Assembly (NCBI RefSeq): GCF_000332415.1
Contig: NZ_AOHC02000012.1
Coordinates: forward strand, 1-64,000
Reading direction: 5' to 3'
DNA from: Leptospira weilii serovar Ranarum str. ICFT
Lineage (GTDB): Bacteria > Spirochaetota > Leptospiria > Leptospirales > Leptospiraceae
DNA: 64,000 nt
Position 1 is the first letter of the stretch. Every line of letters starts with the position of its first letter. Shown piece after piece: positions 35,194-53,669 of this stretch. The notes under the pieces were generated by a model, which searched no databases, was not told the origin of the DNA, and saw nothing but the letters and a program-made list of their open reading frames with translations. The translations under genes and the position numbers were made by a program.

Positions 35194-35207
35194 ATTCTCT
35201 TCCTTAA

Positions 35208-35274
35208 ACGCCGATCCATAGAGAGGCGTTTATTGTAGTTCACGCCGATCCATAGAGAGGCGTTTATTGTAGTT
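35208..35274. repeat. tandem duplication of a 34-bp unit upstream of the acyl-CoA dehydrogenase gene
   Basis: Two copies of ACGCCGATCCATAGAGAGGC followed by GTTTATTGTAGTT lie at 35208 and 35242, 15 bases upstream of the start codon and therefore in the probable leader of the operon. Each unit has an internal CGCC/GGCG hairpin. Confidence 0.8.
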
Positions 35275-38089
<2,815 letters not shown>

Positions 38090-38112
38090 TCCAAGGTTAA
38101 GGGGAACGTCCA

Positions 38113-39477
<1,365 letters not shown>

Positions 39478-39545
39478 CCCGGAACCCAAAAGCGTTTTTT
39501 GACAAAAAACTGTTTGCATTTGAAGGCGCGGTCAAAAACATATCC

Positions 39546-39626
<81 letters not shown>

Positions 39627-39638
39627 CCGGTATTCGAC

Positions 39639-40238
<600 letters not shown>

Positions 40239-42548
40239 ATGAACGTAAAAATCCCGCTGATCTCGCGTTATTTCTCTTGGCTTCACAACAACACACCCGA
40301 GGGCAAAGTGGAAATATATCCCGAGGTTTCGGAATCCTATGAAAGTTCGATTCCCGGAATTCGAGTGATCGGAGACTTGACCGGCCTTCCTCTATTAAAG
40401 TTCGCGGTCAAAAGCGGAGCCGAGGTCGTCCGAACAATCGGAGAAAAAACTCGAAAAGAAAACCGAACCGCCTTTGTAAAAGAAACCGCCGTTTACGATA
40501 TTTTGATCGTAGGCGCGGGACCGGCCGGAATATCCGCCGGAATCGAATGTAAAAAATTAAATTATAAATTTATTATATTAGAATCCAATGAACCGTTTCA
40601 TACGGTAAGAAGTTATCCGAAAGCAAAACCGATTTTTGCGGAACCGAAAGATCTGAAAACGAACTCCGAATTACCGATCGTGGACGGAACCAAAGAAAGC
40701 CTATTACGAGACCTACAAAACACCCTCGATCGATGGGAACTTCCGATTCAAACGAACGTAAAAGTTACCGAAATTCAAACCGAAGATTTCGGATTTAGCG
40801 TTTTTTGCGAAAACGGAGAAAAATTCAAAACAAAGGAATTGGTTATCGCGGTCGGCAAAAGCGGGAACGCGAGAAATCTGCAAGTATCCGGGGAAAAATT
40901 GTCGAAAGTTTTTTATAGACTGATCGACCCGAAAGATTTTGAAAAAGAGGACGTACTCGTTGTCGGGGGCGGAGACTCGGCGTTAGAAGCGGCGATCGCA
41001 GTGAGCGAATATGCGAACTCGACTCGACTTTCCTATCGAGGAAAAGAATTGGTTCGTCCGAAGTCGACTAACAAACAAAAATTCGAATCCCTCGTTACGT
41101 CGGGAAAAATAGAATTCTTAAAAGAAACGGTCGTTGAAGAAATTTTAGACAAAGAAGTTCGATTGAAACGAATCGGTTCTTCCGATTCTCCTACTTCTTC
41201 CGATTCTTCCCGCCGAAGTTCGGAAAAAATTCCGAATACGAGCATACTCGTCCAAATCGGTTCCGGCGCGCCGATCGAGTTTTTAAAACAAATCGGGCTT
41301 CGGATTCAAAGTCAAAAACGTTTTTGGGATTGGATCGGTTTTTTAGAGATGATCCTTTTTGCAAACGTAATCTATTGGGGAAAGGCCTCCTTTGACGGAA
41401 ATTCTTTTTATACTCGGATCGCTTTCGTTTCGTTGTTAGGTTTCATCGTTCTGGGAATTCCGTTCTCGATTTATCTGTTTCAAAAAAGAAAAGAGCTTTT
41501 TAAAAACGGTTGGAATACATTCAAAAATTCTTATTTATTTTTAGCGGCGTCTTATTTCTGCCTTGTTTACGTAGGGAACAAATATTTCGGTTTTTTATTA
41601 TCGGGAAAACAACCCGCCTTTCACTACACACTTTTGTATTCGCTCACCATCCTCGTTTTCGGTTTGCGGAGAATCAAAATAAAACCCACTCAATATATTC
41701 GAAAACAAACCTGGACTTTGATCCTGATTCAGATCTTTCCGTTGTTTTTGTTACCCGAGATCATACTCCCCTTTTTAGGACAAAACGGTCTATTAGGAAA
41801 TTCGAATGGATTTTTATTAACTCAAGTGTTTCCCAACGGCGCCTATTGGAACGCTTACGGTTTCATTCTCGCTTGGCCTTTGAACCTGGGAATTTTTTAC
41901 AACGCCGGAATCACTTCTTTCTGGCTGATCTACGGAACGGTTCAGACATTCGGGGTGATTCCGTTACTCGTGTATCGTTTCGGCAAGGGAGCGTATTGCG
42001 GTTGGATCTGCTCTTGCGGAGGACTTGCGGAAACTCTCGGAGACGAAACAAGAACCGAAATGCCTCACGGAAAATTCGCCAATCAATTGGAAAATTCGGG
42101 TCAATGGATCCTTTTGTTCGCCTCGATCATTACGATCTTGAAACTCAGTGAAATCTTTTTATCTCCTTGGTTTCCCTTTACCCACGTTTTAGGAAACGTC
42201 GGAGACAACGGGAAAAAAATCTACGACGTCGCCGTCGATTTGTTGTTAGCCGGCGTTCTGGGACTCGGAGCGTATTTCTTTTTGAGCGGAAGGGTCTGGT
42301 GCCGTTTTTTTTGCCCGCTCGCCGCTCTTATGCACATCTACGGAAGATTCAGCAAGTTTAGGATCCTCTCGGAAAAGAAAAAATGTATCTCCTGCAATAT
42401 CTGCACCAAAGTCTGTCACCAAGGAATCGACGTGATGGGTTACGCAAACAAGGGAATCCCCATGGACAACGTTCAATGTGTTCGTTGTTCGGAATGTGTA
42501 ATCAAATGCCCCACCAACGTTTTGTCCTTCGGAGAATGGAAACGCTAA
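40239..42548 (+). CDS. flavoprotein/polyferredoxin fusion (thioredoxin-reductase-like + NosR-type Fe-S membrane domain)
   Basis: A 769-residue fusion. Residues 1-75 carry GIRVIGDLTGLPLLKFAVKSG, a piece that in related reductases lies at the C terminus. Residues about 85-380 form a two-dinucleotide-domain reductase with GAGPAG (92-97) for FAD and GGGDSA (243-248) for NAD(P)H. The redox CxxC of thioredoxin reductase is absent. A membrane block (about 385-700) has CGWICSCGG and CRFFCPLAA, as in NosR/NapH-like polyferredoxins. Two 4Fe-4S clusters end the protein (C716, 719, 722, 726 and C747, 750, 753, 757). It should pass electrons from NAD(P)H through FAD to Fe-S clusters at the membrane; the acceptor is unknown. 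Confidence 0.8.
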   Translation: MNVKIPLISRYFSWLHNNTPEGKVEIYPEVSESYESSIPGIRVIGDLTGLPLLKFAVKSGAEVVRTIGEKTRKENRTAFVKETAVYDILIVGAGPAGISAGIECKKLNYKFIILESNEPFHTVRSYPKAKPIFAEPKDLKTNSELPIVDGTKESLLRDLQNTLDRWELPIQTNVKVTEIQTEDFGFSVFCENGEKFKTKELVIAVGKSGNARNLQVSGEKLSKVFYRLIDPKDFEKEDVLVVGGGDSALEAAIAVSEYANSTRLSYRGKELVRPKSTNKQKFESLVTSGKIEFLKETVVEEILDKEVRLKRIGSSDSPTSSDSSRRSSEKIPNTSILVQIGSGAPIEFLKQIGLRIQSQKRFWDWIGFLEMILFANVIYWGKASFDGNSFYTRIAFVSLLGFIVLGIPFSIYLFQKRKELFKNGWNTFKNSYLFLAASYFCLVYVGNKYFGFLLSGKQPAFHYTLLYSLTILVFGLRRIKIKPTQYIRKQTWTLILIQIFPLFLLPEIILPFLGQNGLLGNSNGFLLTQVFPNGAYWNAYGFILAWPLNLGIFYNAGITSFWLIYGTVQTFGVIPLLVYRFGKGAYCGWICSCGGLAETLGDETRTEMPHGKFANQLENSGQWILLFASIITILKLSEIFLSPWFPFTHVLGNVGDNGKKIYDVAVDLLLAGVLGLGAYFFLSGRVWCRFFCPLAALMHIYGRFSKFRILSEKKKCISCNICTKVCHQGIDVMGYANKGIPMDNVQCVRCSECVIKCPTNVLSFGEWKR

Positions 42549-43068
42549 GTTGTACGATCCTTGAGAAGGATTTCGGAAAAACAAGAGTTAAGATTACACA
42601 ACCGTATAAGAAAACTCCAAACAAAATTGAATTTATAATAAATCGACTTCGTTTAACGATTGTCGTTTTAAATTTTTAATAACAAGAGTTCAATTCAAAA
42701 ATAAAACCCACCGCTCCCTGTGGAACGCACTCAAACATTAGTCGAATTATAAAACGTCAACAAGTTCATTATAAGTTTCACGAAGATCACATTGAGATAA
42801 AATTATTAATATCCTATCTCAAAATCGTCCATGATCCCATAAAACGACGTTTTGCACTACTATAAGCGACCTTGGGAATCCACCGATCCCACAGGAGACT
42901 TGAATATTCAAAAAATACGATTTGATTTTCGTTTTTTGATTCAAAGAAATTCAAAAAAGTTTTTGAAAAACACGTTGTTTGAAATTTCACTCCCGTTTTC
43001 AGTATTTTATTGACTCAATATACGAATGCCCCCAGTAGTGTTCAGGACAACTATTTTTAGGAGATTGT
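42549..43068. other. intergenic region with one copy of a 56-bp direct repeat
   Basis: No gene is visible. Bases 42636-42691 are identical to 44512-44567. The last 100 bp before 43069 should contain the promoter for the small-lipoprotein cluster. Confidence 0.6.
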
Positions 43069-43302
43069 ATGCGTTTTTTAAAGTTTGGAGCCTGGATGCT
43101 TCCATTATTATTCGCTGTAAATTGTGCCTGGTATCATGTCGGCTCTGGGGCATTCGCAGGAGATCGTCTTTACCTTCTTGTTGATAAAGATACCAGAAAC
43201 CCTTACGATCCGAACCGATTTTCAAGTCAATTGGTACTTTGTAACATCGAGGCTAACGATTCCCTTGATTGCAAACCGGCCGTGATAAGAGGTCTAAAAT
43301 AA
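43069..43302 (+). CDS. small lipoprotein 1
   Basis: A 77-residue product with a charged start, a hydrophobic core and a LLFAVNC lipobox (Cys19). The mature part of about 59 residues has two further cysteines (LVLCNIE, LDCKPA) near its end. A strong AGGAG site (TTTAGGAGATTGT) precedes the ATG. It is the first of three consecutive small lipoprotein genes with one-base gaps, probably one transcript. The final part (C...D..DCK) resembles the other two, so they may be diverged paralogues. No known family recognised. Confidence 0.65.
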   Translation: MRFLKFGAWMLPLLFAVNCAWYHVGSGAFAGDRLYLLVDKDTRNPYDPNRFSSQLVLCNIEANDSLDCKPAVIRGLK

Positions 43303-43303
43303 C

Positions 43304-43564
43304 ATGAAAAAGAATCTGATTCCATTTTTCTTTTTAGCCAGTGTAATATCCGCTTTAGTGGAATGTAAACTTTACGTTGCAAAAGTAAACGTTTTTGATA
43401 AGGACAAAATCGTTCTTCATAGAAATTTCTGCGCTGCAAGCACCTTACAAGGTTGTACCGGCTATGTTGAAGATAATATTTGTGTCGTTGAAAAAAACGG
43501 GGACCTAACTTGTAACGACGCAAATGAAAAATATAAAAATCCAAGTACCAAGGAAGCATATTAA
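43304..43564 (+). CDS. small lipoprotein 2
   Basis: An 86-residue product with signal peptide and SALVEC lipobox (Cys21). The mature part contains cysteines in NFCAASTLQGC, DNICVVEKNGDLTC, so disulfides are likely. The C-terminal pattern C-x-V-E-x-N-G-D-L-T-C-N-D resembles CAVDAKTSAITCKD in small lipoprotein 3, which suggests paralogy. It starts one base after the stop of the first gene. Confidence 0.65.
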   Translation: MKKNLIPFFFLASVISALVECKLYVAKVNVFDKDKIVLHRNFCAASTLQGCTGYVEDNICVVEKNGDLTCNDANEKYKNPSTKEAY

Positions 43565-43565
43565 A

Positions 43566-43784
43566 ATGAAAATATTCACTAGCACACTCTTTGTTATGTT
43601 TGCTCTTCTGATGACGGATTGTAAATCCGTGTGGTCAATCGATACAGTCAAAACTTCGAAAGGGTTTTACAGATTCTATAAAACGACCGACGATATTCAT
43701 AATTCCAAAGCCGAGTTTTGCGCGGTAGACGCAAAAACAAGTGCAATCACTTGTAAGGACGTAACAATCAATTTCGGATTCTAA
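43566..43784 (+). CDS. small lipoprotein 3
   Basis: A 72-residue product with lipobox LLMTDC (Cys19). The mature part ends with FCAVDAKTSAITCKDVTINFGF. The frame is open upstream to 43524, but ATG 43566 places the signal peptide correctly and follows the previous stop by one base. It probably belongs to the same small-lipoprotein family as its two neighbours. Confidence 0.62.
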   Translation: MKIFTSTLFVMFALLMTDCKSVWSIDTVKTSKGFYRFYKTTDDIHNSKAEFCAVDAKTSAITCKDVTINFGF

Positions 43785-43859
43785 TATCCGAGTTTTTGCC
43801 ATAGGAAATTGAATTTTTCGATTTCCTATGGACTTCCATTCCCACTTTTTAATCCGATC

Positions 43860-44330
43860 ATGAACAAAACCTTTTTTACAATATTTCTTGGAACCTGCCT
43901 CTTATTTACCGACTGCCGTAAAGAAGAAAATGACAAACCCCAATCCTCTCCTCTCCGCAAAATCAATCTTCAAACGTTTCTCAATTCCTCCGAATCTAAG
44001 AAGTTTTCCATCGAACTCGCTCAAGGTAAAATCGGCGTAAACGTATTGAACGTGCCGAAACTACCGAGAAAAATAAATCTTGTACTCAAAAACGACGATT
44101 GTACTTACTACGTGATCCGTGGAAATCTACAAGTCACTCTCCCGCCGAATGCGAAACCGATCGAAGTTCAACCGGAAGAAGTTCTTTATATCCCGACCGG
44201 AGTCGTTCATTCCGTTTCCTCGACTCAAACGAATTCAAAAGTTCTAATGGTCAAGAGTTCAAACTCCTCCGAAATAGAATATCTGCAAAAATCGGAAATC
44301 GCCCCGTTAAATGAGGAACTTGTCCGATAA
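43860..44330 (+). CDS. cupin-domain lipoprotein
   Basis: A 156-residue protein with lipobox LLFTDC (Cys19) and a single cupin barrel. The barrel is seen in YYVIRGNLQVTLPPNAKPIEVQPEEVLYIPTGVVHSVSS, with the second cupin motif G-x-x-H intact and a weak first motif (no HxH). Periplasmic or surface location is expected. A partial copy of its 3' end (GAGTTCCAACTCTTCCGAAATAGAATA) lies at about 44561-44590, after the second 56-bp repeat, which points to a local duplication. Ligand unknown. Confidence 0.72.
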   Translation: MNKTFFTIFLGTCLLFTDCRKEENDKPQSSPLRKINLQTFLNSSESKKFSIELAQGKIGVNVLNVPKLPRKINLVLKNDDCTYYVIRGNLQVTLPPNAKPIEVQPEEVLYIPTGVVHSVSSTQTNSKVLMVKSSNSSEIEYLQKSEIAPLNEELVR

Positions 44331-44602
44331 CTTCTTTTCCAATTTGATAAAACGATTACTTGATGATTTCGGTTCTCTAAGAGTTTGTCCGCCAACCGTC
44401 CGATTTTATCGGAATGGCCGCAAATCTCTGCGATTGTTTTAAGTTTTGGGACAGGCTCTAAGTCTTAAAACCGACTTCGCGGAAATTCACTATCGATCCA
44501 TTATAAAATCTTAATAAATCGACTTCGTTTAACGATTGTCGTTTTAAATTTTTAATAACAAGAGTTCCAACTCTTCCGAAATAGAATACCCGTAAGAAGA
44601 AG
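44331..44602. repeat. intergenic region with second 56-bp repeat copy and a duplicated gene end
   Basis: Bases 44512-44567 equal 42636-42691. The sequence that follows repeats the 3' end of the cupin gene with a few changes and reads SNSSEIEYP then stop. No other gene. Confidence 0.75.
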
Positions 44603-45349
44603 TTATTGCCGAATCGTTTCCGCATATTCTAGAACCCTCTGAAAAAACTTCGGATCCTTCAATACGGAAGCGAACTCATCGAATTCGTTTTTCAAATTTT
44701 CGTATAAGTTTCCCGTAAAATAGTTATTCGAAATTCCCTTTAAAACGGATAACATATTCAAATCCCATTGTGAAAGTTTGGAAGCGACTCGAACCGCGTG
44801 TTGCAAAACGTCTTCTCCCTCGTAAATCTCGTCTATAATTCCCAAACTCAAAGCTTGGGAAGATCGAATCGGATCCCCTTTTAAGGTCAAACTCAACGCT
44901 CGGGAAGGACCGACCTTTCTGGCGAGAGTTGTAATCAACGGCGGACCTCCAAAACGAATCTCGGGTCGGAAAAGAATCGCCTTTTTTTCGGATATTATGT
45001 AATCTCCGCAAAGAGCCAGATCAAAACCTCCGGCGGACGCAAAACCTTTTAAAATCGTGATCACCGGTTTCGGAAAACTATAAAGAGAATAATGATATTC
45101 TAATATTCTATGACGAAACGATTCGAGTTTCGTTTGAACGACTTCCTCCAAATCGTAACCGCTCGAAAAATGTTTACTCGAAGAATTCAAAACGATCGCC
45201 TTAACGGAATCGTTTTTTGCGTTCTCATTGAACACGTTTTCAAGTTCGTCCCTGATTTGTACGTTCAATGCGTTGGATTTTTCGGGTCGGTTGAGAGTGA
45301 CGACAAGAACCTTGTCCCTCGGTTCGATAAGTAAACACTGATACTTCAT
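44603..45349 (-). CDS. enoyl-CoA hydratase/isomerase (crotonase) family protein
   Basis: A 248-residue crotonase-fold enzyme. The oxyanion-hole segments are [14 protein letters not shown] and [21 protein letters not shown]. The second region carries F-D-L where hydratases have a catalytic Glu (GGG-E-L), and the later [10 protein letters not shown] lacks the second Glu, so a classic hydratase reaction is doubtful. It may be an isomerase, a hydrolase or a diverged member. The CoA-binding start ([14 protein letters not shown]) is normal. Single gene, upstream region about 360 bp without a gene. Confidence 0.82.
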   Translation of the reverse strand: MKYQCLLIEPRDKVLVVTLNRPEKSNALNVQIRDELENVFNENAKNDSVKAIVLNSSSKHFSSGYDLEEVVQTKLESFRHRILEYHYSLYSFPKPVITILKGFASAGGFDLALCGDYIISEKKAILFRPEIRFGGPPLITTLARKVGPSRALSLTLKGDPIRSSQALSLGIIDEIYEGEDVLQHAVRVASKLSQWDLNMLSVLKGISNNYFTGNLYENLKNEFDEFASVLKDPKFFQRVLEYAETIRQ

Positions 45350-45712
45350 GATTCGATCCTTTTGAATATGTTTTTAGTTTCTCTACTTCGATTTCGATCC
45401 GAAGACATTTTCCCCGATATTTTTTGATTTCGAAAAATTGGATCTACTCTTCTTTTCTTACGATATCCATTATGGATTGATCGTCCGATAAGGCAATCGA
45501 TCCATTTTCATAAAATTTAAAGTAAGCGTAAATCTTTTTTTGAGGAACGCACCCATAGACGAAAAATACTAAAAAATGAAAGACAAATATACGCCGATTT
45601 ACTTTCCTAAAAGTTTAAAGAGTATATTCTAATATACTTTCATACCCGGGCCTTTCTATCGAACGTCCTTACAAACCGCGAAACTTTACCAAGAATGTAC
45701 TTTCAAAGAACG
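45350..45712. other. intergenic region, no gene seen
   Basis: An A/T-rich stretch between the crotonase promoter and the end of thiM. I see no conserved motif, repeat or RNA structure that I can name. Confidence 0.5.
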
Positions 45713-46510
45713 TTATCGTTCGATCGAAAGCCGACTCAATTGATCCAAAAAGTTGACCGCAAAACTTCCGGGGCCGTTCGATTCTTTCGCGGCGCGGGAA
45801 CCCGCGATCGCAAAAACCGCCGACGCCGACGCGGTTGCGCGTAACGGATCTTTTTGAACTCCTAAAAAAGAAGCGATGAGAGAGCCCAAGGAACAACCGA
45901 CACCGGTAACTTTGGTCATCATCGGATCTCCGCCCGGAACCGCGATCACGTCGATTCCGTTCGTAACGTAATCCACTTCGCCGCTTACGGCGACAACCGC
46001 GCCGGAGTTTTCGGAAAGTATTTTCGCAAAAGGTAAAACATCCGAGGAACGGGCGGTCGAATCGACACCTTTTCCTCCGCTACCTGTTCCGCCTAACGCA
46101 AGTATTTCGGAAGCGTTTCCTCTAATTACGGAAGGTTTTAAATCGAGCAACTCCTTTACCACATCCGTCCTAAAACCGAGGACGCCTACGGCGACGGGGT
46201 CCATTACCCAGGGAATATTTTTTTGACGAGCCGCGGCCGCCGCGATCTTCATCGCCCTTGCGTCGTTCCCAGTAACCGTGCCGACGTTGATCGATAAGGC
46301 GCTTGCAATCTTTGCGAACTCTCCCGCTTCCTCTTCTGCGATCACCATCGCCGGAGAAGCGCCGACCGCAAGTAAAACGTTTGCGGTCCAATTTGTGACC
46401 ACGACGTTCGTTATAACATGTGTTAGGGGGGAATGTTTTTTCAGTTCGAAAAGGTCTTCTACGATTTCCTTTGCGGGCCAGACTCTTTCTAAGATTATAT
46501 CTTTTGACAT
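45713..46510 (-). CDS. thiM: hydroxyethylthiazole kinase ThiM
   Basis: A 265-residue ribokinase-like enzyme that phosphorylates 4-methyl-5-(2-hydroxyethyl)thiazole for thiamine salvage. Typical segments are present: [28 protein letters not shown] at the substrate site, [26 protein letters not shown], and the anion-hole/catalytic loop [15 protein letters not shown], where the central Cys is also found in known ThiM proteins. Length is normal. No thi genes are adjacent, and I see no TPP riboswitch in the 350 bp upstream. Confidence 0.92.
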   Translation of the reverse strand: MSKDIILERVWPAKEIVEDLFELKKHSPLTHVITNVVVTNWTANVLLAVGASPAMVIAEEEAGEFAKIASALSINVGTVTGNDARAMKIAAAAARQKNIPWVMDPVAVGVLGFRTDVVKELLDLKPSVIRGNASEILALGGTGSGGKGVDSTARSSDVLPFAKILSENSGAVVAVSGEVDYVTNGIDVIAVPGGDPMMTKVTGVGCSLGSLIASFLGVQKDPLRATASASAVFAIAGSRAAKESNGPGSFAVNFLDQLSRLSIER

Positions 46511-46862
46511 GGTATTGGGTTAAATCTAAAAAAGAGAATGAAATCTTGTAAAGAGTTTTCGTTCTTCGGTTTAAAAAGAAAGGACCGATCCGATATCGAA
46601 CCCGGCCCGCAAAACTTTCAGAAAATGTTTAGGGCATTCCCCGCCTGTGAACTTACCGTTTCAAAAAATCAAAACCGAAAAAGCGCAGGCGGGTCGGGCT
46701 ACTCCAGGTTCGTCGCAAAGCGACTCATCTCGAACCTTCGGTTCGAGACGCGGACGCGCCTTCCGTATCCCTAATGCGTTGTCATACGCGAAAATCATTG
46801 ACTTACCACGGAATCGTTAAAAAATCATCGGAGCTTACGATCTAAAACATTTTGGAAATCAA
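46511..46862. repeat. intergenic region with foldable GC-rich repeat
   Basis: Divergent promoters for thiM and the M48 peptidase gene should lie here. Bases about 46680-46785 contain CGAACCTTCGGTTCG and neighbouring palindromes, similar in style to the block at 39805-39955. No gene. Confidence 0.5.
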
Positions 46863-48104
46863 ATGCGACTCAAAACCGTACTACTGATCTTTTACGTATT
46901 ACAGATTTTATTCACAGTTACGATGAAGTTTCTTTCGTATCAAGGGGACAACTCTCTCCAACTACATGAGCAAATTCTAAAGTATTTTACGCAGGAAGAC
47001 GTTCAAAAAGGAATCGAATACGCAAGAAGGGGATTTTTCGCCTCGGTCCTTTCCGATCTAATCGATTTCGTCGTTGCCGGGTTTTTTGTTTTTTCTCCCC
47101 TTTCCGCTCGTTTGGAAGAACGGATCGAAAAAAAAACCGGAGGTCGTTTTTATCTTACGGTTTTGTTTTTCTTTTTCGTCTTCTGCGCGATTCAATTTTT
47201 AATTTCCGTTCCCTTTCAGTATTATTTCGGATTCGTATTGGAACACCGATTCGGTTTTTCAAAAATGACTTTTTTGGATTGGGTCGTATACACCACAAAA
47301 GGACTTGGGATCGGAATCGTGAGCGGAAGTGTCGCCGTATTGGGAATCTCATTCGTCTTAAAAAAATTCGAAAGAGTTTGGAAAATTTTAATACCCGCAA
47401 CCTCTTTGGTACTCGGACTTTTAATCTCCGTTCTTTTTCCGATCGTGATCACACCCTTGTTTTATGAATACAAACCGATCGAAGAAGGAAGTCTCAAATC
47501 AAAAATCTTCACACTCTGCAATCAGGCAAACATCCAAGTGGAAAACGTATATGTGATCAACGAGAGTAAATACTCGGGGCATACGAACGCATACTTCACC
47601 GGCTGGGGTGAAAATCGAAAAATCTTTTTATACGACACGCTGATTCAAAATCATACGGAAGAGGAAATCATAAGCGTACTCGGACACGAAATCGGACACT
47701 GGACTTACGATCATCAGATCAAGGACATTCTGATCAGTACGTTCGAGACGTTCGTTCTTTGTATCCTACTGGGGTTCCTATTTCAAAAATTCAAAACGGA
47801 AAAGTCGATCCCATTGCGGGAATTGTATTCTCCCTCCACTCTTCCCTTTTTGTTTTTACTCCTTTCGCTCTTTGGAACTTTAACAAGACCCGTTTGGAGC
47901 GCATTGAGCCGAAGTCAGGAAACGGAAGCGGATCTGGAAGCGCTCGTTCTTACCAAAGATAAAAAATCTTTTATCGGCGCCGAAATCAAAATGGCAAAGG
48001 ACAATCGGGGAAGGCTCGATCCGCATCCGAGCGAAGTGTTGTATTATCATTCGCATCCGACCACTCTTCAACGAATTCAATTCGCCGAAAAGTGGAAGGA
48101 ATGA
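46863..48104 (+). CDS. M48 family (Ste24/CAAX-type) membrane metallopeptidase
   Basis: A 413-residue integral membrane protease of the Ste24 type. The zinc motif HExxH is intact in SVLGHEIGHWTYDH, and the third ligand Glu lies in SRSQETEADLEAL. Several transmembrane helices precede it, and the N-terminal part (FGFVLEHRFGFSKMTFLDWV) has the family motif EHRFGF. The VYVINESKYSGHTNAYFTGWG segment before the active site is also characteristic. Bacterial members act in membrane-protein quality control or in prenylated-peptide processing in eukaryotes. The gene converges with the sph gene after 7 bases. Confidence 0.9.
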   Translation: MRLKTVLLIFYVLQILFTVTMKFLSYQGDNSLQLHEQILKYFTQEDVQKGIEYARRGFFASVLSDLIDFVVAGFFVFSPLSARLEERIEKKTGGRFYLTVLFFFFVFCAIQFLISVPFQYYFGFVLEHRFGFSKMTFLDWVVYTTKGLGIGIVSGSVAVLGISFVLKKFERVWKILIPATSLVLGLLISVLFPIVITPLFYEYKPIEEGSLKSKIFTLCNQANIQVENVYVINESKYSGHTNAYFTGWGENRKIFLYDTLIQNHTEEEIISVLGHEIGHWTYDHQIKDILISTFETFVLCILLGFLFQKFKTEKSIPLRELYSPSTLPFLFLLLSLFGTLTRPVWSALSRSQETEADLEALVLTKDKKSFIGAEIKMAKDNRGRLDPHPSEVLYYHSHPTTLQRIQFAEKWKE

Positions 48105-48111
48105 ATTTCGT

Positions 48112-50409
<2,298 letters not shown>

Positions 50410-50563
50410 ATATAATCTCCATTCTTTATCTTTGTGTCTTATTAATATACACGGCTAAAAAAATAAGAATAGCGTTTTATTAAGAAAAGCTTAATGAGAA
50501 TCGATCTTATACGACTTAAGTAAGGTTAAGAATATCATTCTTTAGTAATACGCTTTACGTTTA

Positions 50564-51242
<679 letters not shown>

Positions 51243-51265
<23 letters not shown>

Positions 51266-52511
51266 TCTGAAAGATCTGTTCCAAGTTCTGACGTTTCCGA
51301 ATGAGTCGAAAACTTCCGTCCAAATCCGCCAGAACCTCCGCCGTTTCGGGAAACGAGTTGTAATTTTTCGTGGACATGGAAGAACAATACGCGCCCGCTC
51401 CTTCCATAACAACATAATCTCCTAATTTAGCTTTTCCTGTTATTCGTGTGACCGGACCTCCGCCTTCCGCCTGGGTGAACAAATCGCCGCTTTCGCAGCA
51501 GTGTCCCACGTAAACGTATTCCGAAGTTTTTCCGGAATGGGAACCTTCCTTGGCAACGACGACTAACGGATGTCTCGCGGCGTAAAGGGAAGGTCTCGTA
51601 TTTACGTCCATTCCCGCGTCCAGTTTTACGAACGTATAACCGCCGTTACCCGTAGAAACGACGTCGTCCACGGTCGCCACAATCGCTCCGTTATTCACCA
51701 TTAGAAAAGAACCGGGTTCGATCTCCAGATGCAATTCGGTTCCGTTCTTCTTTGCAAACTCTTGAAAGAGTTCGACCACGGGTTTGCCGATCGTTTGGAA
51801 ATCGGTGGTTCTTTCGTCTTCCATTCTTCCGACCTTAAAACCTCCGCCTAGATTCAAGATCCTGCACTCCGGAAATTGTGCGGCAATATCCAAAGAAACC
51901 TGAGCGACCGTTCTCCATACTTCCGGATCGCTACCCGATCCGATATGCGTATGAATCTTAAAAATTTTGAGATCGTATCGGGAGGCGATCTCCTTCACCT
52001 TGTCGAGTTCTTCGTGCCAAACTCCGAAAGAAGAAGTTTTACCGCCCACATCGGTTTTTTTAGTCTGCCCCGAACCGAGTCCCGGATTAAAACGAACGCT
52101 GACTTCCTTTCCCGGAAATAAATTTCCAAAAGCTTCAAGCTGGCGCAAAGAACAAGCGTTGAAGATCACTCCCTTGTTCACCAAATCCTTCAGGCCCTTG
52201 GCGAGCTCCTGAGAAGTCAACATGATGTCTTCCGGTTTGAAACCGTAGTGAATCGCTCTCAACACTTCGAATTCCGAACTCGCGTCGATCCGAATTCCCT
52301 TTCGTTTCATAATTTCCAAAATGGTTCGATTGGGATTGGCTTTCATCGCGTAACGTACGGTAAGTCCGTAACCGTTCGGAAACGCAAGCGCGGTATCGCA
52401 GCTTTTTTCGATTCTTTCCCGCGAATATACGAAAACGGGAGTTCCAAATTGTTGCGCGATCGAACGCACCTGAGACTCTGTCAAAAATTTTAATTTTTCT
52501 ATTGATTGCAT
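51243..52511 (-). CDS. lysA: diaminopimelate decarboxylase LysA
   Basis: A 422-residue PLP enzyme that makes lysine from meso-diaminopimelate. The Schiff-base lysine lies in VRYAMKANPN, the phosphate-binding glycine stretch in LNLGGGFKVG, and the substrate residues in EPGSFLMVNNGA and GHCCESGDLFT (the Cys/Glu of the dimer partner). The YCSSMSTKNYNSFP end is also typical. Full length for a fold-type III decarboxylase. First gene of a lysA-ispD pair. Confidence 0.93.
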
Positions 52512-52586
52512 AGTGAAACGTACAATTCTAAATGGTTTTAGAACAAGCTCCGAAAGAGTTCCGTTTTTTTAAAGGCATTTTCCGTC

Positions 52587-53664
<1,078 letters not shown>

Positions 53665-53669
53665 CGAAC

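Noticed and set aside
46511..46862. TPP riboswitch upstream of thiM
   Set aside because: I found none of the conserved Thi-box strings; the region instead holds a GC-rich palindromic repeat.
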